From Novosphingobium sp. Fuku2-ISO-50 (GTDB lineage: Bacteria; Pseudomonadota; Alphaproteobacteria; Sphingomonadales; Sphingomonadaceae): DNA of 64,000 nt. A program made the translations under genes and the position numbers. The stretch covers positions 1 to 64,000 of the forward strand of contig NZ_KQ954303.1 in the NCBI RefSeq assembly GCF_001519055.1. Direction: 5' to 3'. Below the pieces are notes generated by a model. It was not told where the DNA came from and did no database searches. It saw nothing but the letters and a program-made list of their open reading frames with translations. This document shows, one piece after another, positions 16,468-25,266 of this stretch (the stretch's first letter is position 1; each line of letters opens with the position of its first letter).

Positions 16468-16851
16468 TCAGGAGGCGGGGGCTGCGCCGAGCATGGCTGC
16501 GCGGATCTCGATGAAATCCTGCCGGATCTGCGCAAGGCCGGCGGCATCGAAAGTCAGCACGCTGTCGAGGATCGTGGTGCGCGCTGCCATATAGAGCTGA
16601 AGCAGGGCCTGCCCGGTCGGGGCATTGCCGTCCACGCCCATTTGCAGCGCGGTCAGCGCCGCCACCGCGCGAGTCAGCGCGGCGCTCTTTGCGCCGTTAT
16701 CGCCGCGCCCGTTGGCATGGATCGCGCGGCCGACCGATCCGGCGACCTGTTCGAGGCACAGATCGACCAGCTGGCGCGAATTCGCCCCTTTGACACGGGC
16801 GTCGAAATCGACGCGGCGATAGGCTTCGGAAGGATCGCGGTTGAGCAGCAT
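16468..16851 (-). CDS. fliS: FliS flagellin export chaperone
   Basis: The 127-residue helical protein matches FliS, which binds flagellin in the cytoplasm and prevents early polymerisation. The family-like start (AYRRVDFDARVKGANSRQLVDLCLEQV) and the helical middle with VAALTALQMGVD are visible. It follows fliD by one base and ends the leftward fli block. The sigma-28 type promoter before fliD probably serves both genes. Confidence 0.87.
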   Translation of the reverse strand: MLLNRDPSEAYRRVDFDARVKGANSRQLVDLCLEQVAGSVGRAIHANGRGDNGAKSAALTRAVAALTALQMGVDGNAPTGQALLQLYMAARTTILDSVLTFDAAGLAQIRQDFIEIRAAMLGAAPAS

Positions 16852-16852
16852 A

Positions 16853-18370
16853 TCAGCCCGATGTCGTGCTGTTGGTCCACAGCGCGATTTGCTGGGTCAG
16901 GAACGACTGGGTCGACTTGTCCGCCGTGACCACGGAGTTGAGCGCTGAAAACTGCGTCAGCAGCGTGGCGCGCAGCGCGGCCTGTTGCGTGGCGATCTTG
17001 CTCAATTGCGTGGTGATGCTGCTTTGTTGCGTCGTGAGCGACTTGGAGGAGCCGGCCAGGGAATTCGGGTCGCTTGAATTGTTGACCTGCAGCGACAAGT
17101 CTTCGAGCGTTCCATAGATACCGTTGGCGCCGGTGGTGAACATCGCGGCCACGGCCTGTGGATGGGCTGACAGCGCGCTGTTGAGAACCGTCGAATCGAG
17201 CGAGAACGTGCCGTCCTTGTTGGTGGTCAGGCCAAGATCGCCCAGCGTTGCGGGCTGACCGCTGGTCGCATAGGGCATGATCGTGGTCGAACTGAGCGCA
17301 GACAGCGCCTGCTGCATTTGGCGCGCGCCCGAATTGTTGGCGAGCGCGGCGCCCGCGGCGGTATCGGTATTGAGCGTGCTCACGATCGAATTGAGCGCGG
17401 TGACCAGATCGCTCATCGCGGTGCTGACCGAACTGGTCGGATCGCTGAAACTGATCGTCGTCGGGCTACCCTTGTTGGTCCCGGTCAGATTGAGCGAGAT
17501 GCCGGGCGCCGCATCGGTGATCGAATTCGACGCCGATGTGCGCGTCACCCCGTTCAGGATATAGCTCGCATCGGTGGCCGAGGCGGCGAGCGTTGCGCCG
17601 GTCGTCGAACTGCTGGTGGGGTTCCATGCGAATTGCGACAGGCCGGGGTCCGACGAATCTTCGGTCGCGCTGACGGTAAAGGCGTTCGCGGCGCCTTGCT
17701 GGCCGGAAATCACCAATTGCTGACCGTTGGAATTGCTGGCGACATAGGCCGTCACACCGGCTCCTGCGGCATTGATCGCGCTGGCCACTGTGGCCAGGGA
17801 AGAGCCCGATGCGATATTGACCGTGATCGCGCTTTGGCTGCCGGCGGTAAAAGTCGATCCCGAAACCGTGCCGAGCTGGATCGTCAGGCTGCCCGAGCCG
17901 ACATCGGTCGCCGAAGACGAAATTGTCGGGCTGGCGATGGTCTGCCCCTGGGCGAGCGTGTCGACTTCGAGAGTCGAGGTGCCGCTGCCCGAGGTGGTGC
18001 CGGGGCTGACGGTCGCGACCGCGCTGTTGGCGATCTGCGGCGTCGAGGCAAGGCTGCCGGTGGTGATCATCGTGTCGAGCGAACTGGCCAGCGTCGACAT
18101 CAGGTTCATCAGCGAGGACGAATCCGAAATCTGGGTCGCCAGTGTCGATGTGCGCGTATTGAGCGTGTCGATCTGGCCGGAATATTCCGCGGAGGACAGT
18201 TCGTCGGCCAGACTGCTGGCATTGATGTCGCCACTGACGCCAAGCGCCGTCAGCAGCGCCTCGGTCGCGCTGCCGGTCGAGGTTGTCGAGGTGCTGGCGG
18301 TCGACGATGTCGCGCTCGTGGTCGAGCTGGTCGTGCCGGTTGACGAGCTGGTGGAAGAGACTGTGGTCAT
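16853..18370 (-). CDS. fliD: FliD flagellar filament cap (hook-associated protein 2)
   Basis: The 505-residue protein starts with a Ser/Thr-rich leader of about 35 residues, then the FliD N-terminal region (SGQIDTLNTRTSTLATQISD and SLASSLDTMITTGSL) and the C-terminal region with LADLG-type and TTQQSSITTQLSKIATQQAALRATLLTQFSALNSVV coiled-coil. FliD caps the growing filament. A promoter-like element ends only 7 bp before the start codon, so the transcript may have almost no leader. No ribosome site is apparent before this ATG. Confidence 0.92.
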   Translation of the reverse strand: MTTVSSTSSSTGTTSSTTSATSSTASTSTTSTGSATEALLTALGVSGDINASSLADELSSAEYSGQIDTLNTRTSTLATQISDSSSLMNLMSTLASSLDTMITTGSLASTPQIANSAVATVSPGTTSGSGTSTLEVDTLAQGQTIASPTISSSATDVGSGSLTIQLGTVSGSTFTAGSQSAITVNIASGSSLATVASAINAAGAGVTAYVASNSNGQQLVISGQQGAANAFTVSATEDSSDPGLSQFAWNPTSSSTTGATLAASATDASYILNGVTRTSASNSITDAAPGISLNLTGTNKGSPTTISFSDPTSSVSTAMSDLVTALNSIVSTLNTDTAAGAALANNSGARQMQQALSALSSTTIMPYATSGQPATLGDLGLTTNKDGTFSLDSTVLNSALSAHPQAVAAMFTTGANGIYGTLEDLSLQVNNSSDPNSLAGSSKSLTTQQSSITTQLSKIATQQAALRATLLTQFSALNSVVTADKSTQSFLTQQIALWTNSTTSG

Positions 18371-18377
18371 ACCGGAA

Positions 18378-18405
18378 AGAACGACCGATCGTGTAGCGGG
18401 TTAAG
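18378..18405 (-). promoter_or_regulatory. Sigma-28-type promoter of fliD-fliS
   Basis: On the minus strand the element reads CTTAAC-N14-GTCGTTCT, matching the flagellin and flgM elements (CTTAAA-N14-GCCGNTCT) at all but one base of each box and with identical spacing. The -10 box ends 7 bp before the fliD ATG, which puts the expected transcription start at or within a few bases of that codon. Confidence 0.68.
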
Positions 18406-18430
18406 GGATCGCAGGCGCCATTTCATGCGT

Positions 18431-19567
18431 TTACGCCTGGGTGATTTCAAGCGCGCCATCGGCATCGAAACGCACGTCCAGCGGCACTTCGACATGCGGC
18501 GCAGGCGGGCTTTCGCCGCGTTTCAGGCTCATCACAAAGGCCAGCACGGCGGCCACCGCGACATAGAGCTCTTCGCGGATCACCTGGTTTTCGCGCGTGG
18601 TGTAATAGACCGATCGGGCGAGCGCGGGATATTCGAGCAGCGGCACGCCGAATTCGTTCGCCAGTTCGCGCATCGCCAGCGCGGTTTCGCCGCGCCCTTT
18701 GGCCAGCACGATCGGCGCGGGCGCAATGTCGGGATCATAGCTCAGCGCGACGGCGAAATGGGTAGGGTTGGTGATGATGAACTGCGCTTCCTGCACCGCC
18801 TTGCGCACCGATCCCTTGGCGATGGCGCGCTGGCGGCGGCGTTGCGCGGCCTTGCTTTCCGGGCTGCCCTCGGTTTCCTTGTGTTCGTCCTGGATTTCCT
18901 GGCGGCTCATGCGCAGACGGTGCTGGCGGCGGACCCACTGGATCGGAAAATCGCTCAGCGCGATCAGCAGCAGCCCGGACGCGAGATAGACCAGCAGCAT
19001 GGTGATCGCATTCCAGGCAAAGCCGAGCTGGGCATGAAGCTGCCCCGCGCCCAGACTGGCAAATGTCGCCAGCCGCGACCGGAGCCACACCCAGGACAGC
19101 GTGCCGAGCAGCGCCAGCTTGGCCAGCCCCTTGCCGATCTCGATCAGCCCTTGCACGCCGAACATGCGCGACAGGCCGTTTACGGGGTTGAGCCGCGATG
19201 CCTTTGGCGCAAGATTGCCCGCGACAAAGGCGCCGTCGCCCAGCCCCAGCTGCACAAACAGCGATCCCGCCAGCACGCAGATGCCCAGCACCAGCACCGG
19301 GGGCAGCACCCCGCCCAGCGAATCGAGCAGCATGGCGCCGGGGTCAAACCGGTCGAGCGTATCGTGATCCCACACGAACCCCAGCCGCATCGCCTTGGTC
19401 AGCCCGCGCATGATCCATGGGCCCGCCAGAATGAGCCAGGCCACGCCCACCGCGATCCCCGTGGCCACGGTCAATTCGCGCGAACGCAGGACATCGCCGC
19501 CCTCGATCGCCTCGCGCCTGCGCTTGGCGGTCGGGGCAAAGGTCTTTTCGCCGGCGTCTTCGGACAT
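18431..19567 (-). CDS. flhB: FlhB flagellar export switch protein
   Basis: The 378-residue protein has the cytoplasmic start typical of FlhB (EDAGEKTFAPTAKRRREA), four membrane segments (about 35-55, 90-115, 140-160 and 185-210), and a cytoplasmic C-terminal domain with the self-cleavage motif NPTH (Asn267). FlhB cleavage switches export from hook to filament substrates. It lies 16 bp downstream of fliR. A convergent control gap of 60 bp separates its end from the fliD promoter. Confidence 0.96.
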   Translation of the reverse strand: MSEDAGEKTFAPTAKRRREAIEGGDVLRSRELTVATGIAVGVAWLILAGPWIMRGLTKAMRLGFVWDHDTLDRFDPGAMLLDSLGGVLPPVLVLGICVLAGSLFVQLGLGDGAFVAGNLAPKASRLNPVNGLSRMFGVQGLIEIGKGLAKLALLGTLSWVWLRSRLATFASLGAGQLHAQLGFAWNAITMLLVYLASGLLLIALSDFPIQWVRRQHRLRMSRQEIQDEHKETEGSPESKAAQRRRQRAIAKGSVRKAVQEAQFIITNPTHFAVALSYDPDIAPAPIVLAKGRGETALAMRELANEFGVPLLEYPALARSVYYTTRENQVIREELYVAVAAVLAFVMSLKRGESPPAPHVEVPLDVRFDADGALEITQA

Positions 19568-19582
19568 CGTTTGCGCGCCTTT

Positions 19583-20365
19583 CTATTTCACCAGCAGCGC
19601 GGCGCTATAGGCCACGGCGGTATGCGCCAGCTCGGTCAGCCGGTCGCCGATCAGCGGCGCCGACGCGATCAGCGCGGTGATCCCCGCCAGCACCCCGGCA
19701 GGCAGGCCCAGCGCCATGAGATTGAGCGCGGGGGCAGACCGCCCGATCGTCCCGGTGACAATCTGCACGACCAGCAAAAGCAGCACGACCGGCAGCGCGA
19801 TCGACAGCCCGGCAAGGAACATGTCGCCCGCAAAGGCGTCGATCATGTGCAGCCGGTCGGGCGTCATCCACGGTGTTCCCGGCGGAAAAGTGCGATAGCT
19901 TTCGACCAGCAGGCTGATCCAGTCGAGATGGGCGCCGACGCCAAAGAACAGCACGGTCAGCACGACGCTGAAATATTGTCCCAACACCGCCGAATGCGCG
20001 CCGTTGATCGGATCGGCGGTCGAGGCGATGGCCATGCCCATCCCCGCGCCGATCATTTCCGCGCCGATCAACGGCGCGGCAAAGGCCAACTGCATGACAA
20101 AGCCGATGGCAAGGCCGATCACCATTTCGCCGCCCAGATCGACAAGCCCTGCCAGCGAGAGGATCGCGGGCGGCGCGACGACCGACGTCCAGCCGCAGAC
20201 AAACGCGGCCAGCGCGCCGGTCAGGATCACGCGCACTTGCGGCGGAACCGCGCCTGCGCCGAACAGCGGGGCGGCAAACAGCGCCGCGCCGATCCGCGTC
20301 ATCACGAAAAGAAAGCGCCAGAACTCCGCTTCAAGCGGGCCAAAGCCGAAATCGAGCCCGATCAT
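19583..20365 (-). CDS. fliR: FliR flagellar export gate protein
   Basis: The 260-residue integral membrane protein has six hydrophobic segments and FliR phrases such as FMTRIGAALFAAPLFGA-like and FAAPLIGAEMIGAGMGMAIA. FliR joins FliP and FliQ in the export gate. I chose the ATG at 20365, which overlaps the fliQ stop by four bases. Confidence 0.94.
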   Translation of the reverse strand: MIGLDFGFGPLEAEFWRFLFVMTRIGAALFAAPLFGAGAVPPQVRVILTGALAAFVCGWTSVVAPPAILSLAGLVDLGGEMVIGLAIGFVMQLAFAAPLIGAEMIGAGMGMAIASTADPINGAHSAVLGQYFSVVLTVLFFGVGAHLDWISLLVESYRTFPPGTPWMTPDRLHMIDAFAGDMFLAGLSIALPVVLLLLVVQIVTGTIGRSAPALNLMALGLPAGVLAGITALIASAPLIGDRLTELAHTAVAYSAALLVK

Positions 20366-20634
20366 CGGCCTGTAGTCGCGATCTGGGCCATGACGTCCTT
20401 GAGGAAATCGCCCGCCAGCGCGAGCATCGCCCCGCCGAGCAGGACGAGCACGAGCGTCGTCACCGCCAGCTTCGGCACGAATGTCAGCGTCTGTTCGTTG
20501 ACCGACGTCGCCGCCTGGATGATCCCGACGACCAGCCCGACGGCAAGATTGGCCAGCAAGACGGGCACGGCGGCGAGCGCTGCGGTCCACAGCATGCGGT
20601 CGGCCAGCGCGAGCAGGGTTGCGGTATCGTCCAT
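20362..20634 (-). CDS. fliQ: FliQ flagellar export gate protein
   Basis: The 90-residue protein has two membrane segments and the family phrase GIIQAATSVNEQTLTFVPK. It is part of the FliPQR gate. It lies 14 bp after fliP and overlaps fliR. Confidence 0.95.
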   Translation of the reverse strand: MDDTATLLALADRMLWTAALAAVPVLLANLAVGLVVGIIQAATSVNEQTLTFVPKLAVTTLVLVLLGGAMLALAGDFLKDVMAQIATTGR

Positions 20635-20648
20635 CGTGAAGATCCGAT

Positions 20649-21497
20649 TCAGGTAAAGCTGGAGGCCAGGCTCGCCATCAGCAGCGACCAGCCGTCGACC
20701 AGCACGAACAGCAAGAGCTTGAACGGCAGCGACACGACCGTCGGGCTCATCATCATCATCCCCAGGCTCATCAGCACCGAGGACACCACGATGTCGATCA
20801 CCAGAAACGGCAGAAACAGCATGAAGCCGATCTGGAACGCGGTTTTCAGTTCGCTGGTGACAAAGGCGGGCAGCAGGATCGAAAAGGGCACGTCGGCCTG
20901 ACTGGCAAAGCGCGGGGCATGGGCCATGTCGGCAAACATCAGCAGATCGCGCTGGCGCGTCTGGCGGATCATGAACGTGTGAAATTCGCGCCCGCCGGCG
21001 ACAAAGGCCTGTTCGGCGTTGATCGTACCGGCCGAATAGGGCTGAATCGCATTGGCGTTCACTTTGTCGAGCGTCGGCGCCATGACGAACAGCGAGAGGA
21101 ACAGCGACAGCCCGATCAGCACCGGATTGGGCGGCGCCTGTTGCAGCCCGAGCGCCTGACGCAAAAGCGACAGCACGATCAGGATGCGGGTAAAACTGGT
21201 CATCATCAGCACGAGGCTGGGCAGGATGGTCAGCAGCCCCATGATCAGCAGCAGTTGCAGCGACAGCGCCAGACTGCCCTTGCTCTGCGCACCCGACAGT
21301 TCGCCAAAGGCGCGGTCGAGCGCGCCGGGGATCGCGCCGCCGCCGGGGTTGGCGCCGGTTGCCGCAGCGGTTCCGGCCTGCGCCGCTTGCGCATGGGCCC
21401 CCCCGGCAAGCGTCAGGGCCAGGATCACGACGGACGCGATCAGCACGGCACGCCAGATGGCGGAGATGCGAAGGGGTAGCGCCAGATCAGGCATCAT
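20649..21497 (-). CDS. fliP: FliP flagellar export gate protein
   Basis: The 282-residue protein has an N-terminal signal peptide (cleavage likely after AHAQ), an Ala/Gly-rich stretch, then the FliP core: TSFTRILIVLSLLRQALGLQQAPPNPVLIGL, and FLPFLVIDIVVSSVLMSLGMMMMSP near the end. It overlaps fliO by 11 bp. A second Met immediately follows the first; either could be the start. Confidence 0.96.
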   Translation of the reverse strand: MMPDLALPLRISAIWRAVLIASVVILALTLAGGAHAQAAQAGTAAATGANPGGGAIPGALDRAFGELSGAQSKGSLALSLQLLLIMGLLTILPSLVLMMTSFTRILIVLSLLRQALGLQQAPPNPVLIGLSLFLSLFVMAPTLDKVNANAIQPYSAGTINAEQAFVAGGREFHTFMIRQTRQRDLLMFADMAHAPRFASQADVPFSILLPAFVTSELKTAFQIGFMLFLPFLVIDIVVSSVLMSLGMMMMSPTVVSLPFKLLLFVLVDGWSLLMASLASSFT

Positions 21498-21768
21498 CGC
21501 CCCCTTTGGGCGACCGGGCCGGACCCTCGGCCAGCCGCACCAGCCCCTGCTTCGACGTGGAGACGAGGATTTCCCGATCGTGAAACGCGATCACCGCCAG
21601 CCGCATGGTGGGCGACAACATGCGCGTTTCGACGATACGCAGGCCCGATGATGGCCCCTCGCTCATCGCAAAGCGCCCTTCGAGCCGCTTCGCCAGACGC
21701 AGCGAGCCCCAGGCGACGAGCCCGATCAGCGGCAGCAGGACGATCAGCTTGGCGATATACCACAGCAT
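21487..21768 (-). CDS. fliO: FliO flagellar biosynthesis protein
   Basis: The 93-residue protein has one N-terminal membrane segment (about 4-24) and a short cytoplasmic domain with LRIVETRMLSPTMRLAVIAFHDREILV, as in FliO. FliO helps assemble the FliPQR gate. Its start overlaps the last base of fliN. Position between fliN and fliP supports the call. Confidence 0.87.
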   Translation of the reverse strand: MLWYIAKLIVLLPLIGLVAWGSLRLAKRLEGRFAMSEGPSSGLRIVETRMLSPTMRLAVIAFHDREILVSTSKQGLVRLAEGPARSPKGGDDA

Positions 21769-22064
21769 CACTGCGACCCTCCTGCGCGTCGGCGCGGCTC
21801 TTCGGGGGCCATGCCCTCCTGGCCGACCAGTTCGACGATGCGCAGGCCAAACCGTTCGCCCTGGGTTACGACTTCGCCGCGCGCGATGAGTTTGCCGTTG
21901 ACCATCACATCGAGCAGTTCGTCGGTCATGCGGTCGAGCACGACGACGCTGTCGGTGGTCAGGCCGAGCACGTCCTTGAGCTTCATGTCGGTGCGGCCGA
22001 GTTCTACGGTCAGGCGCACATCGACATCCTTGATCAGGTCGAAGCCGCGGGGGGTGAAGGTCAT
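21768..22064 (-). CDS. fliN: FliN flagellar switch protein
   Basis: The 98-residue protein is one SpoA/FliMN C-terminal domain: VDVRLTVELGRTDMKLKDVLGL, LDVMVNGKLIARGEVV and FGLRIVELV. FliN forms the lower C-ring and helps dock the export ATPase through FliH. It is short, without an extended N-terminus. A C-terminal Arg-rich tail of about 15 residues follows the domain. Confidence 0.94.
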   Translation of the reverse strand: MTFTPRGFDLIKDVDVRLTVELGRTDMKLKDVLGLTTDSVVVLDRMTDELLDVMVNGKLIARGEVVTQGERFGLRIVELVGQEGMAPEEPRRRAGGSQ

Positions 22065-22117
22065 TGCTACCTCGTGTTCGAATGGCTGATCGGGGTGCGA
22101 TCAGGTGATTTGGGGGA

Positions 22118-23041
22118 TCAGGAAAGCTGGGTGATCTGGATCGCGACGCGCTCGTCGACGGCGCCGATGGTTCCATGGGCGATGGGATGCCCGATGGTCT
22201 GCCCCATCGCCTGTTGCCCGGCGATCAGCGGAACCTGCCGGGCGATCGGCAAATTCAGCACTTGCCCAGGCTCCAGCCGCGTGACGACATGGAGCGGCAG
22301 CCGGGTATCGACCAGCAGCGCGGTCAGCCGCAGCGGCATCGCGGCAAAGGGTTCGCTTTCGGGGGCGGCGGGGGCAGCGGGGCTGCGCGCGCCCGCGTCG
22401 GTCTGGCCCGTCATGCCGGTCAGCATCGGCAGCGCTGTCAGCGGCAGCGCCAGACGGATCGGCCAGGGCGCGCGGGTGCCTTCGGATATGGCGATGTCGA
22501 GCACGGCGAGCCGCGTCGATCCGGCAAAGGGCTGCAACTGGCCAAGGTCGGTATCGCGGCGCAACGGACGGATCGTCGGGCGCGCGGCACTTGTTCCGCC
22601 CAGCGCTTCGCCCAGCCGTGCCGCCAGAATCGTCTCGATGCGCTGAACCATGAGGTCCGCCGACATCGGCAATTCGCGCGGCATCGGTCGCGGCGCTTCG
22701 CCGGGGCCGCCGAAGGCCCGGTCGACCAGCCGCAGCACCGCTTCGGCATCGATCGCGCTCAACAGGCGATCGGGCATCGGCGAGGCGCTATAGGTGCTGT
22801 AGGCGCACAGGCCTTCGGCGGCGAAATCGGCAAAGGCGACTTCGTGCGGGGCCGCGATCGCGACATCGAGCGGATCGCCGCCGCACAGCCGCGCCAGGGC
22901 GCCGCGCAACGCGCGCGCCAGCCGCGCCGCCGCGTGATCGAGCGCGGTCATGAGGTCGGCCTGGGCGGGGCCGGGGCGCAGCAGCGCCGCGCTGTGGCGG
23001 GCCAGCGCGCGCTCGGCGACGATGTCGAAGTCCTGTCTCAT
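22118..23041 (-). CDS. fliM: FliM-like flagellar switch protein, divergent
   Basis: The 307-residue protein is assigned to FliM by position between fliL and fliN, by length, and by a C-terminal SpoA-like domain (about 225-305, with LPLHVVTRLEPGQVLNLPI). The middle domain is weakly similar. The N-terminus (MRQDFDIVAERALARHS) has no LSQxEIDALL-type CheY-P-binding peptide, and I find none in frame upstream. The GGxG motif used for FliG binding is also not obvious. It is high in Ala and Arg. Function in switching is inferred from context. Confidence 0.8.
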   Translation of the reverse strand: MRQDFDIVAERALARHSAALLRPGPAQADLMTALDHAAARLARALRGALARLCGGDPLDVAIAAPHEVAFADFAAEGLCAYSTYSASPMPDRLLSAIDAEAVLRLVDRAFGGPGEAPRPMPRELPMSADLMVQRIETILAARLGEALGGTSAARPTIRPLRRDTDLGQLQPFAGSTRLAVLDIAISEGTRAPWPIRLALPLTALPMLTGMTGQTDAGARSPAAPAAPESEPFAAMPLRLTALLVDTRLPLHVVTRLEPGQVLNLPIARQVPLIAGQQAMGQTIGHPIAHGTIGAVDERVAIQITQLS

Positions 23042-23072
23042 GGGCCAAAGACCTGTTTTGTATGGGCGGTCG

Positions 23073-23666
23073 TCACTGGATGATGAAATTCTTGAAATAG
23101 ACCGCGTCGACCCCGCCGAAGCCTTCGGTATCGGTCAGCACTTTGTTGATCGCCTGGGTCAGTCGGCGTTGCAGCGCTTCCTTGCCTTGCGGGGTCTGGA
23201 TCGATTCGTCGGTGGTGTCGGCCAGCACCGCCAGCATGGCCGAACGGATCGCCAGTTCATGTTTCTTGAGCCAGGCGACCACGCGATAATCGCGGTGCGT
23301 CGAACAGGCGACCGAGATCTGGACCAGCGATTCGCTGCCTTTGAGGTTCGACGTGAAATCCTCGGAAAAGCTGAAATAGAGCGTGCGATATTCGCTGCCG
23401 CCGTCGCCATCGACTGCCTTGCCGCCTTCACCTTCGGCTTCCTTGGCCGCCGGGGCGAAAGGATCGGCTTCGCCTTTGCGGATCAGCTTGGGGTGGTTGT
23501 CTTCCTTGATCACGACTTTGTTCCCGCCGCCGATCAGGCCGGAGGCGACCAGTCCGAAAACCCCGCCGCCGCCGACGCCCAGGAGGGCGACCGCGCCGAC
23601 GATCTTGATCATCATGCCGCCGCCCTTTTTTGCGGGCTTGGCCTCTTTGTCCTTTTTCTCACTCAT
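23073..23666 (-). CDS. fliL: FliL flagellar basal body-associated protein
   Basis: The 197-residue protein has a Lys-rich cytoplasmic start, one membrane segment (about 18-40, Gly-rich) and a periplasmic C-terminal FliL domain ending in VDAVYFKNFIIQ. FliL forms a ring around the stator units and supports motor torque. It lies 31 bp upstream of fliM. Confidence 0.93.
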   Translation of the reverse strand: MSEKKDKEAKPAKKGGGMMIKIVGAVALLGVGGGGVFGLVASGLIGGGNKVVIKEDNHPKLIRKGEADPFAPAAKEAEGEGGKAVDGDGGSEYRTLYFSFSEDFTSNLKGSESLVQISVACSTHRDYRVVAWLKKHELAIRSAMLAVLADTTDESIQTPQGKEALQRRLTQAINKVLTDTEGFGGVDAVYFKNFIIQ

Positions 23667-23685
23667 CGCGCGTCACACGCCCCCT

Positions 23686-25188
23686 TCAAGCAAAAATCCC
23701 GCTGGCGTCGGTGGCATCGCTGCCGCTCCGCGCGGTGGGTGATGGATTGGCCGGGCGCGCCTGCGCGGCGGCCTGGCGATTGCTGCCGCCACTGGCCGCC
23801 TGCTCGGACCCGGAGCCGGAACTCGAACTTGCGCTGTTGCCCTGATTCGCAGTGCTGCCCTGATTTCCGGTGCTGCCCTGATTTCCGGTGCTGCCCTGAT
23901 TTCCGGTGCTGGTCGCGCTCTGGTCGGGCTGATTGCCGCCGCTGTTGGTGTTGCCGGCATCGAGGCCACTTGAGCTTGCCCCGGAACTTGCGGTCGCGGC
24001 GACGACGGCCGGGGCAAAGCCCGGATCGGCGCTGTTCATGGTGACCGACAGGCCTTCGTCGCGTGCGCTGAACTGCATCGAGACGCGGCCAAAATCCTGA
24101 TGCTGCATGGTCACGCCGACCGCAGCGGCGGCGCTGGTGCTTTCGGACCGCGCGCGGGCGATCGAATCGACCAGGGTCGCGAAATCGGTCGGTGTTTCGC
24201 TTGTCGGCGTGGCCGTGGACGACTGGGTTGCCGCGTTCGACTGATGGGGCGCTGTCGCCGCCGTCAGCGTGGCGGCGGTCGCGGCGGCCGGGGTGGCGGC
24301 AGTGGTGTCGGAACTGGTCGCCGTCTTGCCGCTGGCGGTGGAATGCGACGCGTTGGCCTGTGATGCGTTGGCCTGTGATGCGTTGGCCTGTGATGCGGTT
24401 GCCTGTGATGCGGTCCTGGCGCCGGACGGAGCGCTGACGGCGCTTGTCGCGCGGGGGCTGCGGCTCGACGTGGTGGTCGGCAGGGTGGCGGTGCGGATCT
24501 GCGGATCGGCGACGGTCGCGGCATAGGCGCCCAGATTGGCGTTGGGCCGGGCTGCGGCGGGCGTCGTCGCCGGGTCGGACGATGCAGTCTGGGTCTGCGT
24601 ATCGGTCGCAGCACCGGCGGTTTGGGTCGCTGCGCCCGGATTGCCGGGTGTTTGAACGGTGGGCGGGGTTTGAGCCGTGGATGTCTGGCTGCTGCCGGAC
24701 GTTTGGGGGGCGGCGGTCCGGGGCTGCGCCATGGTCAATGCCGTCGGGACCGGCGTCGGCTGGATCGGCGGCGCCGGCGTGATCGTGGTATCGGTCGAAG
24801 CCGCCTTGGCCTGGGTGGCATCGCTGGCCTTGGCCGACTTGTCGCGCGCGGTGTGGCCGGTGCCCGTGCCGATACCCGTTCCCGTCGCGGCTTTGGTCGC
24901 GACCGGCGTTGCGGCAGGGGTCGCAGATGCGGCAAAGATCAGGCTTGTGACCGGCAAGGATTTGCCGGGGGTTGCCGCCGGGGCCGGGGGTGTTGCCGGG
25001 GCTGCCGCTGTCGGCAAGGTTGCTGCCGAGGCGTCCTGTTGCGCCTGCAAGGTCGATGCGAACCCTCCCGTGGCTCCCGACGAAGCACCGGAATCGCTGT
25101 TTGCTGCGGGGTTGGGCAGCGTTGTCGAGGTGGTCGCTGCCGGGGTTGCGCTGACGGCAGAGGCAGCGGCGGCAATCGTGACGGTCAT
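23686..25188 (-). CDS. fliK: FliK-like hook-length control protein
   Basis: The 500-residue protein is mostly low-complexity Ala/Thr/Gln/Pro, as expected of the FliK ruler, and ends in a more ordered stretch with VTMQHQDFGRVSMQFSARDEGLSVTM, matching the FliK hook-length domain. After that lies a Ser/Asn/Gly tail with in-frame 15-bp repeats (GNQGS, about 23840-23905) and, earlier, ASQAN repeats (about 24345-24415). I chose the ATG at 25188 with a GGGAG ribosome site; 25242 is an in-frame alternative. Identity relies on the C-terminal domain and on position next to fliJ. Confidence 0.82.
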   Translation of the reverse strand: MTVTIAAAASAVSATPAATTSTTLPNPAANSDSGASSGATGGFASTLQAQQDASAATLPTAAAPATPPAPAATPGKSLPVTSLIFAASATPAATPVATKAATGTGIGTGTGHTARDKSAKASDATQAKAASTDTTITPAPPIQPTPVPTALTMAQPRTAAPQTSGSSQTSTAQTPPTVQTPGNPGAATQTAGAATDTQTQTASSDPATTPAAARPNANLGAYAATVADPQIRTATLPTTTSSRSPRATSAVSAPSGARTASQATASQANASQANASQANASHSTASGKTATSSDTTAATPAAATAATLTAATAPHQSNAATQSSTATPTSETPTDFATLVDSIARARSESTSAAAAVGVTMQHQDFGRVSMQFSARDEGLSVTMNSADPGFAPAVVAATASSGASSSGLDAGNTNSGGNQPDQSATSTGNQGSTGNQGSTGNQGSTANQGNSASSSSGSGSEQAASGGSNRQAAAQARPANPSPTARSGSDATDASGIFA

Positions 25189-25266
25189 CGACTTGGTGCT
25201 CCCGGCGAGGTGGTATTCATGGTTAAGCGAGAAGCGTGCCAATTCAGGACGTCCGCGCGCACCGGA

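Noticed and set aside
18425..20656. A 743-codon open frame opposite flhB, fliR and fliQ
   Set aside because: It is antisense to well-supported flagellar genes, has no domain and is rich in Arg, Gln and His, as expected from reading high-GC coding DNA on the wrong strand.
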